In this document: positions 10,636 to 22,888 of the stretch, in pieces | How the letters are laid out: each line of letters begins with the position of its first letter | Numbering within the stretch: position 1 is the stretch's first letter | Assembly: GCA_036245805.1 (NCBI GenBank) | Contig: BTRK01000004.1 | Coordinates: 3,534,001-3,598,000 of the forward strand | Origin: Pristionchus mayeri | Lineage: Eukaryota; Nematoda; Chromadorea; Rhabditida; Neodiplogasteridae | Length of the DNA: 64,000 nucleotides | Direction of reading: 5' to 3' | Translations under genes and position numbers: made by a program | Notes under the pieces: model-generated | Told to the model about the DNA's origin: nothing | What the model saw: only the letters and a program-made list of their open reading frames with translations | Database searches by the model: none

Positions 10636-13600
10636 GGCTGATGGCGTGCGACCACTCTATCGACTGGAGCACACAGAGAGAGAGAGGGACGGAGCCTGCA
10701 ACCGGCTTTTATCAATGGCAGGAGTGGCGTAATCAAGGAAACGTTCCGGTGCCGGTGATCAATCAACACTCGGTGTAACAAGCGCGCGCGGACGAAAGCC
10801 CAAGGACTCGAGGCAATGAAAGGAGAGAAGGGACGATCAAACTATCAGCAATACCAGTTATGGAGAGAAGAATAAGAAGTGTGAGGAAACGATCATTAAC
10901 AGCGAAAACGATAGGAGTGAGAGGGGGATGGGGAAGGGGGAAGGAAGGAGAAGAGGAGGAAGAGACAGGAATTGGAGGCGGCGTGAGCAGTCGCTGCAGC
11001 CCAACTGGTACAGAGTGAGCGACTGATTCTGGTGAGAGCTCGAACCCGCCCGCTTTATAGCCATGCTGGGTTCATGGAGATGGAGAAGACGACGCGTGGT
11101 AGTTCGTCGGATGGGGGCGGAGCCTGCGGGGGCCTGACTCCGCCCCCTGATCGGTGATTGGATCAACCGAGGGGGGCTCATCGATTCGCGTTCACGTGAA
11201 GCGTGCTTGACCTGTGTCTTGAGCGCGCGTGTCGTCGAGTACGAGTGAAAGTGTCGGCGAAAGGAAATGAGGGAAGTTAGAAGAGGATGAGCATGTGATG
11301 AGTGCACTGAGTAGATGCACGAATGGCTCCTATGATCACGCTTGCTATTTTAGGCGACCGAGCAAAGTTGTGACTGACACTGAACACGCGTGCGAGATTC
11401 ATCCAAATCCACGGATCGATGGCCGGATGTTTTCCATTTCCGAGAGAGGATTTGGATGACGAATGGGCGGGCACTGGACGTGATCAGCGATGCGAACTTT
11501 CAGAGAGCGAGCTAGGATCGACCATTGGTTGAGCTGGAAACAAGTTTACAGTACGAGAAGCTCCTATTTAAAGCTGCTATCCAGTGTAAAGCGGTTCTCG
11601 CCACCATCGGTGGTGATAAACAGTCGTGGAGATACTGTTCGGTTCGACATTTGATCTCGCGCTGAATCCGCAGTGTAAGGGAGAATTTCTCGAAAACATC
11701 AACGAGTATGCGGCAGTTGGCTCATGTGAACTTCCGCAAGACGAATGTTAATGAGCGGTGACTTGTTTACATCGAAATCCACCCATCCTGCACTTTCTCC
11801 AATATTGCTCATAGTTCTCTAATGATCTGTGCAAAATCTATGCACGATTTCAGAGATAATCGATTGATGAAACAAGTGCGCGCCAATATTTTAATGTGTT
11901 CAATCGAGATCCTACTATTTCCCGGATCGTCTTCAGTGCATGTAAATATTTTTGCCGCAAAGACCACCGAAAGATCGAACAAAGAATCATAAAACTTAAT
12001 CAGCGATGGCTCCGCAGGCAGACAAGTGATTGATATGAGGGTTCCCTTCTCAGGATGGCCAGCAGGTGTCATTTTTGATGACGAAAACGTGGTTGAAAAA
12101 GGGGTTCATTTCAAAAAGTGATCTCTTATATTATTTCTGGTGTCGTTGAACCGGAACGGGTGATTGACGCTCCGAACGGCAGGTCAACAATCAATGTACT
12201 GTTTTCTTCTTGACTGATAAAAGTGCATTCCAGCTACCAAAACAGTAGGAACACTCCGAGATCTCACTAGTCAGGTACAACCGGAAATCGAGCTCGGCGC
12301 ATAGTCCGGCTGATTGACACATCAGTGCGATCGTCGACTACGTTCCAATTGCGTTGAGTAAATAACGAACAACACGCGCTCACCAAACTCCTTTCACCTC
12401 CCATTCACATGCATTCGAACTGATTTCGTACTCAATCAAGGGAGAATTGAAAAAGTGATCGACATGCTTCCCCCTCTGAACTTCATTCGCTGAACAAAGG
12501 GAGAAGGAGAAGCCCAAGCTCGCAAATCTCCGATAGAGCATACTCGCGAGATCGGTAGATCAACAGAAATCTACAGTGACTATACTGAATGAATTCATGA
12601 ATAGCACATCCCGAAATAGACGCGATATCGGGTTTCCGTTTCAGGCAGTCGGGGACACATGCAAATTGGTTCCAATTTTCGGCTAGGAAAGGCTCACAGA
12701 GGAATAACTTTCGGCGATCGCGCTATTCCTAGTTTTAAAGAAAAGATGAATGGTTGTTGCTGTTGCTGGTGTTCCGAGAAAGGTCAGGGATGTGAGAAAA
12801 TGTGCGAATATGCGAGAAAAATTCGATATCTAGAGAGTTCCTGAGAGGAGAAATGAGGGAGAAAAGGAAAGGAATTTCGAGGGCGCACGACTATCGTGAT
12901 TGTGGCCTCTTATGATGTGGTGGTCAATGGCTGATAGCGGAGGTGGATGATAGAGGCATGTTGCCAGGAAGGGCACCATGAGTCAGCTAAGAGGAATATT
13001 GTTATTATTTCCCCCTTGGCTAGGAAAGTAGTCCCAATTATATCTTAGATGAGTCAGACAATCCGTGGTCTCGAATAGTATGATAGATGATAGGGAAGTG
13101 GAACTACGTTCCGGGTAGTTTAGCTAATTACTTCTTAATTGGGTTACCGCGTGACCAACAGGGAAACGCTCTCGCTTCTTTCATTGAAAGCACATCTTCT
13201 CAGATCGACGTATACCGATAAACTGGAACGACCTTCCGCCTATTTCGGTTAATTAACCGGTAATTGCCAATGAGCTCGTGAAATCGGTCGACCGACGGTT
13301 TTTCTCCTCTTCTGTGTGGGTGCGATGAGGTGATTGAGGAGAGAGAAATGGTCTCTAGCGAGATCAAGATGTCACTGGATAGATCGCTCATTAGCGCACA
13401 ACAGCTAGATCGACTCTTTATCTCGAAGAGATAAGTTTAACTAAGTTACAGCATTAGGGGACTTCAAAGCAAAAATCAATTACTTCACGCAACAAGCATG
13501 CTATTCAAATTGACTTATTTGACCCTTTGTGTTGTTTATATTGAATTGTTAAAATAATGTTCAATAAGTTACGAAAAAGAGAAGGCAGCGAGAAGTCTGT

Positions 13601-13736
13601 GGATGCGACCATGGTTCGTCTCAGACTAGAGAGATTGATGTGCGTATGGCCTTCGATGTGACCTCACATGTGTTCTTCTTTCTGTATCTATCGAGAGCAT
13701 GCGTGAAATGGAAGAGAATTATGATAATTCTGAGTT
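10636..13736. other. Upstream region of the SWEET gene, no other gene seen
   Basis: About 3.1 kb without a supported exon. The part next to the SWEET start (10650-11300) is purine-rich on + (GAGAGAGAG and GGAAGG runs) and is the likely promoter and 5' UTR. Open frames at 10858-11307 and 11277-11474 on - are low-complexity Ser/Pro/Leu products of this base bias and lack splice-supported partners. Confidence 0.5.
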
Positions 13737-13850
13737 TCAAGTTTTTAATATTTTGGTTTTCTTCATTATTGTATACGCGTCCACATAATTCGCAATGTAC
13801 CACATTGAGGCGAAGAAGAAGAGGCCGTTTGGAGCAATAAGTGAGTCGTC
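13737..13850 (-). pseudogene. Possible lone SWEET-like exon
   Basis: On the minus strand an acceptor (ATATTTCAG) is followed by an open stretch with DDSLIAPNGLFFFASMWYIA and then a basic tail KKTKILKT and a stop. The Pro-Asn followed by a hydrophobic run resembles the last TM of SWEETs (compare [17 protein letters not shown] in the gene downstream on the same strand). No other SWEET exon is seen nearby. It could be a relic of a tandem copy or chance similarity. Confidence 0.25.
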
Positions 13851-14346
13851 CACCTGAAATATCCTATATTTTCTATCCTGCTTTCTTGCTCCTTCTTTCA
13901 ATCTCGTTGTGGTCACACTCACGTTTGAATATATCAGAACAAGTTTCGTTGAACGCTAATTGAGAAAAGTATTTGTCGCTCACCTTTTTCAGAGGGAATA
14001 GCCAGACACTGACAGAAACTCTGAACATCTGAGTTTTTACCTTTTTTCGTTTTCGCACCCTCAGAATAGCGTTCGAGACGGCCCGATACCGCGGGGCCCC
14101 GTGAACGAGGAATGAGAGGGAGGGAGGCCCGAAACCGAGTGCAATTATTGAGAGAGGCCCGAAACCGAGAGGGGGAAATGCACGTAAATGCCCTCTTTTA
14201 ACTATTCCGGATCGTTGATCTTACGATCTCGCGAGTTCGCGAGATCATTTTCATTTAATTTCTTCATCTTTCTCTCATTCTGATGGGTGATCGTGGTGGT
14301 AAACGGAAAACGGATGCTCCTTCAGTCGCTCTGAGGTACTCTTTAA

Positions 14347-14711
14347 AGAAGGACTGTCAGCAAAGTTGAAATTTTGACATTGTCATAACCATGACCGACC
14401 TTTGTACAACCATAAGAGATTCTGAAAATTCCAAATGCGTATCTCTATTGTGAACCGAGTTATCATTAGTTGGCAGAATGCCAAGGAGGGCTTGAAGGGA
14501 AGGGACGTGCGGGAATTCAAATATCTAGAAGATTTTTCAAAAACAGGTGGGATTCGAACCCGCAACCTTCCGATTACGCGGCAACTGCTTTACCACTGAG
14601 CTATGCGATTGACCTTTGCATATTCTCTTAGCTCGCGCTATGATCGTTGGATGATTGTCTAGGTCATGGTTATGACAGCGTCAAAAATTTAACTTTGCTG
14701 ACACTCCTTCT
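14347..14711. mobile_element. TTAA-flanked foldback element carrying a tRNA-like sequence
   Basis: Terminal inverted repeats of about 55 bp: AGAAGGACTGTCAGCAAAGT at 14347 mirrors the end at 14711, both flanked by TTAA (14343-14346 and 14712-14715). TTAA duplication is the hallmark of piggyBac-type insertion. The interior carries the tRNA-like segment listed separately. No open frame. Confidence 0.8.
14549..14612 (-). other. tRNA-like sequence (pol III A and B boxes), SINE-like head
   Basis: The minus strand has an A-box-like TAGCTCAGTGGTAAAGC and a B-box-like GCGGGTTCGAATCCCAC at tRNA spacing. The acceptor stem does not pair, the anticodon stem has mismatches and no loop with U33 in place can be drawn, so this is not a functional tRNA. 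It is more likely the tRNA-derived head of a SINE carried inside the foldback element. Confidence 0.6.
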
Positions 14712-15172
14712 TTAAGCTATATTTTCTATTTAACCGTTTCTAAAATCATCCACAGTTCGTGAAGCTCCTCTTGCGCTGTAAGGCCATGCTCTAAGGAGTA
14801 AGTTCCAATGTTTGGTTATTTTTCAGGAAATCCACAAAACGAAAAGCGAAGCCGGTTAAGAATAGATCACCACTCCAATTTTACGTCTGACGAAGAAGAG
14901 GGGCACAGGTTCATTCTACATATTGTCTTACTCTTAAATGGCTATGACATGGGTGTGGCATTACATGACACAGTTTCCCATCCCTTGCCCCTCGCGCGTG
15001 CAGCACTCTCAATGCGTCAAGCGAGAGATTGTTCAGCTATGTGGGCCTCGCTATGCCTGATCGGAGGGGCAACATCAAAGCGGAAAATCTCGAGGTAACC
15101 CTGCTGTATAGTCTGAATGATGTGCCAGATCGAAGCAGGAAGATAACGACAATGGGTGAACCACCTACTGGT

Positions 15173-15480
15173 AAGGGTTGGTCGCAGATTGTCCATGGAG
15201 TTTCATAATCAGAGCTAGAGCATTCGAAAGAGGAGAAATTCTAAGAACTTCTGTTGCTTTCAAATTTGCAAAACGATCTTATGAAGATCTGGGCTGTATG
15301 GAAATTTAGGGACATAGCCTCAGAAATAGAGTGGTTTTGGCCTTTCCCCACTATGAGCCCAGACTTCGCCAAGATCGTTTAGCAAATGTGAAAACAACAG
15401 AAGTTCTTAGAATTGTATCATCCATCTTTCCAATGCGCAAGATCTCGTTATGAAACTTCATGGACACTCTGCGAGGTTTC
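15173..15480. repeat. Foldback repeat
   Basis: Imperfect inverted repeat: AATTCTAAGAACTTCTGTTG on the left (about 15237) mirrors CAACAGAAGTTCTTAGAATT on the right (about 15395), and GTCCATGGAGTTTCATAA mirrors TTATGAAACTTCATGGAC. The loop is about 50 bp. No coding capacity. Target duplication not resolved. Confidence 0.7.
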
Positions 15481-15683
15481 CTTGTGATATTGCTGAATAC
15501 GCTGAAATGAAGAGACGCTGCAAGCCTCGATTACTGCAGAATAACTTCTCAAGCCTTATTTACGAGCATCCCTAACCTAATGTTACTTATTTCGAAGATA
15601 AATATTTAGTTTTGTCCCAATCTTATTCTGATTTAAACGCATTTTTTCTCTCCGGTTTCGGGCCTCTCTCAATAATTGCACGT

Positions 15684-16303
15684 CGATTTACCGTGGACAA
15701 TTGGACCATCTCAGTTGTAGCTGCTCACAATTTATGCTCAGTAGCGGAGTTGATGAACGAGTGTTCTCCTGATGTGATATAATTTTATGGTACTCAGTAC
15801 TCAGTCTCGTGTCATTTGTAGATCATTAAGTGGAAAGGGTGTATTTACGCATGATGGCGCGGCATAATCATTCAAATGACAAAAAAATGTACCGGGAAGA
15901 GCACATCAAAAGGCTTTTCCCTCCGCTATAGAAGCCGCGTAAAAGTAAATGCATAATACTTTGTATTTTTCACATTTGAAGAGTAAAATTCTCGGCAAAT
16001 CTCAGTAATTCAGAACATCTTTATATGCATGATCAATACCTCCTAAATATCTACAAATGTCCGCTCTAAAAATGTGCAGCAAGAGATAATGAACTACATT
16101 GTAAAATATAATGCAACGCTACGTTGCAATTTTAGAACCGTTGATCAATTCTTTGCTGCACATATCCTTTTTCCGATGTATCTTCAAACTTTCGAAAGAT
16201 TGTTTGTTTTGCGAATGGAGTAGACACATGTAATAAATAATACTTTATACACGTTATTTCTAATCCTTATACACTTCCACAACTAAAGACAACTCTATGA
16301 GAT
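15684..16303. other. Spacer downstream of the collagen gene
   Basis: No gene or repeat recognised. It contains the 3' region of the minus-strand collagen gene. Confidence 0.45.
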
Positions 16304-17189
16304 CTAATATCCAGGGGCGGTTCTGGGTGGCGGGCAGTGGTCACATCCACCTCCAGATCCCGCTCCTCCGTGGTCTCCGGCCGATCCAGCAGCTCCGGCG
16401 TTTCCGGGGGCTCCATCCGGTCCGGGATCTCCCGCGGGTCCAGGAGGACCAGGCATAGAGGCGGAACCAGATCCAGGGTTTCCTGCCGGCCCCGGAGGTC
16501 CAGCAGGTCCGGGTGGTCCAGCGGGACCAGGACCTCCAGGCAGTTCGATGGTCTGGCCGGCAGGTCCAGGAGCACCGGCAGTGCCTGGTCCTCCGGGGTT
16601 ACCAGCGGGACCAGGCGGGCCGGGAGGGCCAGCGGGTCCGGGTCCACTACCGGAAGCAGCTGCTCCAGGCGCTCCAGGCTTTCCATCGGATCCAGCAGGT
16701 CCTGGGCCTCCGGCGGGTCCTGCTGGTCCCGGAGGGCAGTCGAAGCAGAAAGCATCAGCAGCGTGAGCTCCGCCCGAGGGCGCGTTCTCTCCTGGTGCTC
16801 CGGGCGCTCCAGCTGATCCGTCGTTTCCGGGGGCTCCGTCGGATCCGGGGGCACCGGCTGGACCAGCTGGGCCCATGCCGCACGAGCAGCAGGATCCTCC
16901 TCCGGATCCACCGCCGGATCCTCCTCCTCCTGATCCTCCGGATGCTCCACCTGATCCTCCTCCTCCTCCTCCGGATGCTCCACCACCAGCTGCAGCTGAA
17001 CCAGAAGAGGAGTATTATACGCGCGCTCATTACCAGTTTGAGTTACGATCACTGCTGTGCAAGGTGTTCGATCTGATAACCACAGGAAAGTAATCCTAGG
17101 AAAACACTTATCACACCTTTTATGATTCGGGTTCTAGAAGCATCCAGCAAGTACACGGGAAACACGATGAGTATGCTAATGGGTGCATG
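16304..17189 (-). CDS. Cuticle collagen (5' exon not resolved)
   Basis: Three exons join in phase on -: 17189-17117, 17072-17034 and 16995-16304. The first visible exon encodes a hydrophobic segment [13 protein letters not shown], the place where nematode cuticle collagens have their N-terminal membrane or signal anchor. A Gly/Ser-rich linker follows, then CCSC, then Gly-X-Y tracts ([16 protein letters not shown] onward) broken by a non-helical insert with CFDCPP and a short ELPG break, and the tail [13 protein letters not shown]. Cys clusters flanking Gly-X-Y domains are the family signature and allow disulphide-linked trimers secreted by the hypodermis into the cuticle. The exon with the start Met should lie upstream of 17189 but I could not place it. 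No furin site is seen in the part recovered. Confidence 0.9.
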
Positions 17190-17445
17190 CTGTAATGGGA
17201 ACAGAGTTCAACTTTCAACGAACAATGTAACGAGTGAGAGTTCTGCTAATGATGTGATCGGTGATCAAAGATTCTAACTGGAATACAAAATCACTTTGTG
17301 AGGAATTATTTCATAATGTAATTGAACTACCAAAAATAGTATTTCAGATTTGTGAACTTCAATATTGAATATTCTAGAACGGTATAATCATAATTTCCAT
17401 GTCGCTTCGAAAATTCTGTATTCCGGAACAGAATTCGAACTTTTG

Positions 17446-18810
17446 TCAAGTCCTTTCCCAGAATTGTCGCAGATTGTCGTAGTAGTCGATATTCCGATCG
17501 ATGGCCATCACCGATTTTCGTGCACTGCAAACGAAAATTTAGTTGAGTTGCGCAAGAGTAGACTCGATTTTTCTCGATATAATATCCGACCTTCTAGCTA
17601 CGTGAAATTCGATGAAGATTCCGAGTATGACCGGGAAGAACATCGCAGGAAAAGTGGAAAGCTCGCGAAAGAAGATGGCGGTCACGGGCAAGGATGTGTC
17701 CATGAGCTAAAAGTGGTATTTTTACAAAACATGCAAAACTTTTTTTGTTTTAATAGACTATGATTGTACCTTGTTCTCAATCATAATCAGTGTAGATGTG
17801 AAAAATGAAAGGAGAGATTGGGTGATCTCGATTGGCAGAATTATCAGAATCACTCGGCGATTTTCATTACGCTGAAACAAAGGTACATAAAAATAATAAA
17901 ATTTGGGTTTGCTACCTGATACGAGACTGATAAAGATGGGTCAATCGTTGATGGTTTTCTGATGTAGTTGACATAAAAATCAATGGAGGACATGAACAGA
18001 GAAGCTGCGTTGAAAAAGCTCATGAACAGAATTACCTTCTGAATACTTAATTACATATCGGAAAATTTCTCGAAACTAACTCCGAAACCGGTCGAATTCT
18101 CAAGAATGCTTATGTCAATAAATGTAACAAGTTGCGTTTCAAAGAGCTTAAATCCGTTTGAAAGTAAGGACATGTAATAGAACCACGATACGAGCGTCTG
18201 AATGTAGTTTTGCCTCCAAGTCAGTGAGAAATGTCACCAACAACATACATTGCAATGCAAAATGCCATTCTTTTGTTCGAATGTTTCTCAAAATAAGAAG
18301 GAAAGAACCCTGCATAAAGCCGTTCAAAGGACACGATTAGGATGACATTATGGGCTGCCGAAACAGCGCTAATTCCCATTCCTCTGAATATCATTTTTCT
18401 ATGCATATGCGATGCATATCGCTCACTTTGTTAAAAGAACCGTCCTGAAATTTATTAGAAAACATTCAAATTGTAGCCTGCAAAATTATGCTTGAATTTG
18501 AATATTGAGTAGGAAGACTATAACCTTGTGATTTCGAAGAAGTAAAGAATCGACCAATTAATTGTGATATACACATGAAGTGCATAATATATAGTAAACA
18601 TAATTTTAGTGTTATCATGGACAAGAGATCGAGCACCCTCAATCCATACAATAATGGGGGTATATTGAAATCCTTTCCGAACCTGCTTGCTCCATTGATA
18701 GGACATTGCAATCGCCTAAATATGCAAGTGACGCATTTTGCCGCTATAAGAATTTGATACTCTAAGCTTGCGGAGAGTTGGCGAAACGAGTCGCAGTCTT
18801 CCCAAGTCAT
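17446..18810 (-). pseudogene. Sra/Sre-like chemoreceptor, copy A (frameshift)
   Basis: Start at 18810 (MTWEDCDSFRQLSASLEYQI), then TM segments including ITINWSILYFFEI, the TM3-TM4 junction NVILIVSFERLYAGFF with FEKHSNKR, TM7 with FRELSTFPAMFFPVILGIF, and a last exon ending DNLRQFWERT and stop at 17446. A Cys plus Ser-Tyr N-terminus, a Glu-Arg-(hydrophobic)-Ala after TM3 and an LRQ-x-WE C-terminus are typical of the Sra/Srab/Sre chemoreceptor group. Compared with copies B and C, the first exon has lost one base in the IFGAIA codons (about 18714-18720), shifting the frame, so this copy is probably a pseudogene unless the exon ends earlier. First of three tandem copies on the same strand. Confidence 0.72.
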
Positions 18811-19596
18811 TTATCCACCAGAGGGGAGAAATAGGCTTCGTTGACTGGATTAGAATGAGAATTGTAAGATATCATAGTTCTCAGGGGGTTGAATTGCCTT
18901 AAGGCGGTGAACGTTAGAGAATAATTATGCGCACTCTATGCACCAAAGATTGAGACGTGTGCCGAATCAGAACCATTCAAGTAAATGGGAAGGAGATAAT
19001 AGTGTATTCCAAGTTAAAATTAGATTGTTAGACTTTAAAAAAATACTTGGATTTGGCTATTCAATGATGAGTGAGCATCGATTGCGGAATGCGGAAGTGT
19101 TGTTAAGGATGAGAACCGTCAACTGATTACGATATTTCTGAGTGAAAGTAAGCAAGTGAAGCGTCAGCTAGGATCTCGCAAATCTATCCAATCAATTTGC
19201 TAAACTTTTTAGTTTTTATTTTTTCTTTACGCTTATAAGCACATTTTGAGGAATCGGCCCTTGTGTTCGTAACGATTTCTTGATCTTCTGGCCGCTTCTC
19301 TCTTTTTATATTTGCATAATATATTGGTGTTGTAAAAATTGCTTTGAAACAACTTATTCAGTTTTCAAGGTTGCATTAGTAGACGGGAGTTGACTGGACG
19401 ATGCATATTTATGTGTTTCACTTTATGTACAGACGCAACTAGCTGATACTTGGACAATACATATGAATGAAGCACGATCACCGAAGTGTTGGTTGGACAT
19501 GAAAACTAGTAGGCTGAATGAAAACATTACGTATCTTGACCTCGGTGACAGAATTCTCGTAATAAAACAATAAAAAGGTCATAAAAATGACAATTG
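18811..19596. other. Spacer between receptor copies A and B
   Basis: No supported gene. Should contain the copy A promoter and the copy B 3' region. Confidence 0.45.
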
Positions 19597-22351
19597 TCAT
19601 GTCCTCTCCCAGATTTGACGCAGATTGTCGTGGTAGTCGACATTCCGACCGGTTGCTGCTGCCGATGCGCGAATTCTGCAATAAAAACCCACTGAGTCAA
19701 CATATGCTGGATTCATATTTTTTCATATATTAGGTTGGCGGGAAAGTCTTTGTCCATTTTTCAAAACTTTATTTCTTGGGGAAAGGAAAAGCATGAGTTC
19801 AAATATACTTGTCATCATTATAGACAATATGTGCATAACGTACCTGAAATGTATGGATTCCCTCCCTTTAGAACCCGCCTGGGCGCGAATCAAAGAATTG
19901 CTTGAGATCAGACTCGAGACTTCCACGGGAATTGAACGCTCTATATATAAGAACAAGGGCCAGGTTTGCGAAAAGCCAGTAATCAGATGGGGCCTAGTCA
20001 GGGGAATACGGGGGGTAAGGGAGAACCATCCATCTATATCCAGCCAGTTCCTGCTTGACTTGATTGGAGAGCTGGGGACGGGGTCATTTTGCTGATTATA
20101 CACTTTCTTGTCCTTTAGCCTTTAGCGATTGACCTCCAACTTTAAGTTATAGTTGTGTGACGTACTTGGCCCCGGTGATTGCCATGCTCTCAGGGAGTAG
20201 CTTCGAGTAGATCACCCCGTCCACTCCCCACCGCATTGACAGCTTGTTTTTCTTGGGGTGCAGGTCAATTTTGGGGACACCCTGAGGAGCCCATCCTTCT
20301 TCAACCCGCTGAGCTCACATGTGGTTGTTATCGTAGAGGACCCACTTCTCATTCCCCGTGTTGAGCCGTTCCAGCCATCGACCCCCACCTCGGAGAATGA
20401 GAAAAGTAATGGAATCATCGGCTCGATGGTCATGCCTGGCTTGGATCAGTTCATAGGGTATGAATCGACCGATAAATTTCTTAATTCCAAGAGATCTCAA
20501 GCGTTCCTTGGCAACGCAATGGTGGACTCTAAGTACATTAGACATTTTACGGGCACATTTAATTGGGCCCGTTTAGGCAGCTTTCATCAAAGTCTCAAAA
20601 TGTAACTAACGAGGTCTCCCATACCGCTCCCATTCATTGAGGGAAAAGTCGGCTTATTCGAAGCGATGGATCCAATTCCTGAAGGTGTTGTAGAGAGGGC
20701 ATGTGTGTGATAAACGTTGTTCAGTAGGGTCTCCATTGTGGTGTAGGATAGAGAGAGGTAAATCATAACGTGTCGGAAGTGGGTGTCACTAGGAACATAC
20801 ATCGTCTCTATACTACAGCTAGACTGAAGTAAAGGGAATGGGGAGTTGTTTAATATAAAGGCCCATCACTGGCTGTTATTCACTAGGAACGAGGGAACGC
20901 CAAAGCGCACTTGCGACGAGCAGTGTTAAAACAAAACCATGGACAAAGACTTTCCCGCCAACCTGATATGTACACACATATTTGTCTGAAAAATCATAGG
21001 TTAAGTGCCAAGTATTGCCACTTGTCATTTAACCTGCCATTTCTCGACTGTCAAGATATGGTTATGCGAAAAATAAGCATTTTTTACAAATAATTCGATA
21101 TAACTTGTCACCTCCTCGCGACTTGAAGTTCGATGATGAGCGCGAGAATGATGGGGAAGAATATGGAAGGGAAAGTAGCGAGCTCGCGAAATAAAATGCC
21201 GCTGATTGGCAAGGATATGTCTAGAAGGTGATACTGAAACTAGTCGATGACATAAAAGTAATTTTTTTCTTATTGTCCACGTTAATTTTGTTAATATTTA
21301 GTACCAATCTTATTCTGAACCATAAAAAATGAAGCTGTGGCGAAAGCGAGAAATGATTCAGTAATTTCAATTGGTAAAATTATCATAATTACACGGCGAT
21401 TCTCATAACGCTGAAGCAGATTTCCAATTTTCAAAATTAGATTCTACCACCTGATACGAAACTGATAAAGATGGGTTGATTGTTGTTGGTTTTCTGATAA
21501 AATTCATAAACAAATCAATCGAGAACATGAATAAAGAAAATGCATTGAAGAAGCTCATGACGAATATTAGCTCCTACATGTTCAATATTTTCAAGGAAAC
21601 AATTGGGAAAAAGTCACCTCGAAACCACGAGAGTTTTCATCGATTCCTTCTTCAATGAATACAACAAGATGTGTTCCAAAGAGCGGAAAGCCGTTGGAAA
21701 GTAGTGACATGTAATAAATCCATGAGACGAACATCTGAATGTTTTATTTATCGAAGTCAAGATCCAATTTTTCATTAAAAAACAATACCACTGAAATAGA
21801 AATACACAATGTCAGTCTTTTATTCGAATGTTTCTCGAAATGTGATGGGAAAAATATGGCATAGAACCGCTCGAAGGATACGATTAAGATGACATTATGC
21901 GCTGCGGAAACAGCACTAATGCCCATCCCTCTGAGAATTATCTTCAAGTGATGCTCTGAAGTTCCTCAATCACTTCGTTAATAGAACCGTTCTAAAATTT
22001 ATTATGAAACAGTCGAATCGAAGCCTGAAACAGATCAATCGAATTGGAATACTGAGAGTGAAAATATACCGTGTAATTTCGAGGAAGTAAAGAATCGACC
22101 AATTTACAGTTATGTACAAATGAAGCGCATAGAAGATTGTAAAGATGATTTTCGTGTTGTCGTGGACAAGAAATCGAACTCCCTGAATACATTCAAAATG
22201 AAGCAAAGGACATTTCTCGAACCAGTTTGATCCATTGATAGGCGATTGCAATGGCTCCAAATATACAAGCCACGCATTTAGTCGCAATGAGAACTTGATA
22301 CTCTAAGCTTGCAGATAGGTGTCGGAACGAGTCGCATTGTTCCCCGGACAT
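19597..22351 (-). CDS. Sra/Sre-like chemoreceptor, copy B, with a mariner in an intron
   Basis: Start at 22351 (MSGEQCDSFRHLSASLEYQV), followed by IFGAIAIAYQWIKL, FLVHDNTKIIFTI (about 22170), SAVSAAHNVILIVSFERFYA (about 21900), TM7 FRELATFPSIFFPIILALII (about 21170) and a last exon ending DNLRQIWERT with the stop at 19597. Residue pattern as in copy A, without its frameshift. A complete mariner element (19730-20966) lies between the TM7 exon and the last exon, in what reads as an intron, so the gene may still be functional if the enlarged intron is spliced. I have not resolved every exon edge. Confidence 0.72.
19730..20966 (-). mobile_element. Mariner transposon with decayed transposase
   Basis: 1,237 bp. 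Terminal inverted repeats TTAGGTTGGCGGGAAAGTCT at 19730 mirror the right end (AGACTTTCCCGCCAACCTGA, ending 20966) with one mismatch; TA duplications at 19728-19729 and 20967-20968. Minus-strand remnants of a mariner transposase are readable: TGNEKWVLYDN near 20350 corresponds to the first catalytic Asp region (Asp-Glu-Lys-Trp in the family; here the Asp reads Asn), followed by a PKL-x-CTPRK segment. The coding region is broken by frameshifts and stops, so it is non-autonomous now. High TIR identity suggests a fairly recent arrival. Confidence 0.92.
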
Positions 22352-22888
22352 TGTCCGACTGTAGAAAAGACCACGGGAAAATGCTTCTCTAAATGGAATG
22401 GAGCGAAGTTCGGGACGGTTTAACAGTAGTAAATAAGCCTCCGTCTGACCTCCTTACTCTTTGCTTCAGGGATTGAGATACGAAAAAAGAGCCAATCAGA
22501 GGAAATAGGCAATTACGTGATTATATTAGTTAGCCTTGTGCGACTAACGTGGTACGTAAAGAGTTGTTTGCGACTAACCTGGTGCGTTCCAAATGTATTT
22601 TTTATTGTGATAAGTACCAAATACTTCAATTATGATTAATTTTCGATCATATAATTGAGTGTGTGATAAGCGCAGTCCCATTATCCGATACTTTATTTGC
22701 GGCACATGCAACCTACAATTCAACGAATCATTTTTAATTAATAGATACAATGAATAACGCAACTGAAAAAGTGTTCGGAATTTATCAAATTAAATTTGAA
22801 AAATCAGGTACAATTAGAAATGTGAGCGCATTTACATTTTCAACTTCTAGAAAATAGATTTGGTAATTCTGCGCAAGAAAACCGAAAA
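22352..22888. other. Spacer between receptor copies B and C
   Basis: No supported gene or repeat. Promoter side of copy B and 3' side of copy C. Confidence 0.45.

Larger units (their letters stand above)
14139..15683. repeat. Region bounded by a 31-bp inverted repeat
   Basis: GTGCAATTATTGAGAGAGGC at 14139 and onward (continuing CCGAAACCGAG) is mirrored at about 15651-15682 (CTCCGGTTTCGGGCCTCTCT then CAATAATTGCAC). The 1.5 kb between holds two smaller foldbacks and no convincing gene. It may be a composite element with these as its ends. Confidence 0.55.

Noticed and set aside
10858..11307. 149-codon open frame on - upstream of the SWEET gene
   Set aside because: Low-complexity Ser/Leu/Pro product of a purine-rich promoter tract, with no splice partners and no family resemblance.
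14549..14612. Functional tRNA gene
   Set aside because: A and B boxes look right, but acceptor and anticodon stems do not form and the sequence sits in a transposon shell.
16267..17093. Several long open frames on both strands over the collagen gene
   Set aside because: They are frame shadows of the Gly-X-Y repeat (GGN-CCN-rich sequence keeps other frames open). Only the frame with Gly-X-Y, Cys clusters and in-phase introns is kept.
19793..20095. 100-codon open frame on + inside the mariner
   Set aside because: It is the antisense of the degraded transposase; the transposase motif reads on the minus strand.
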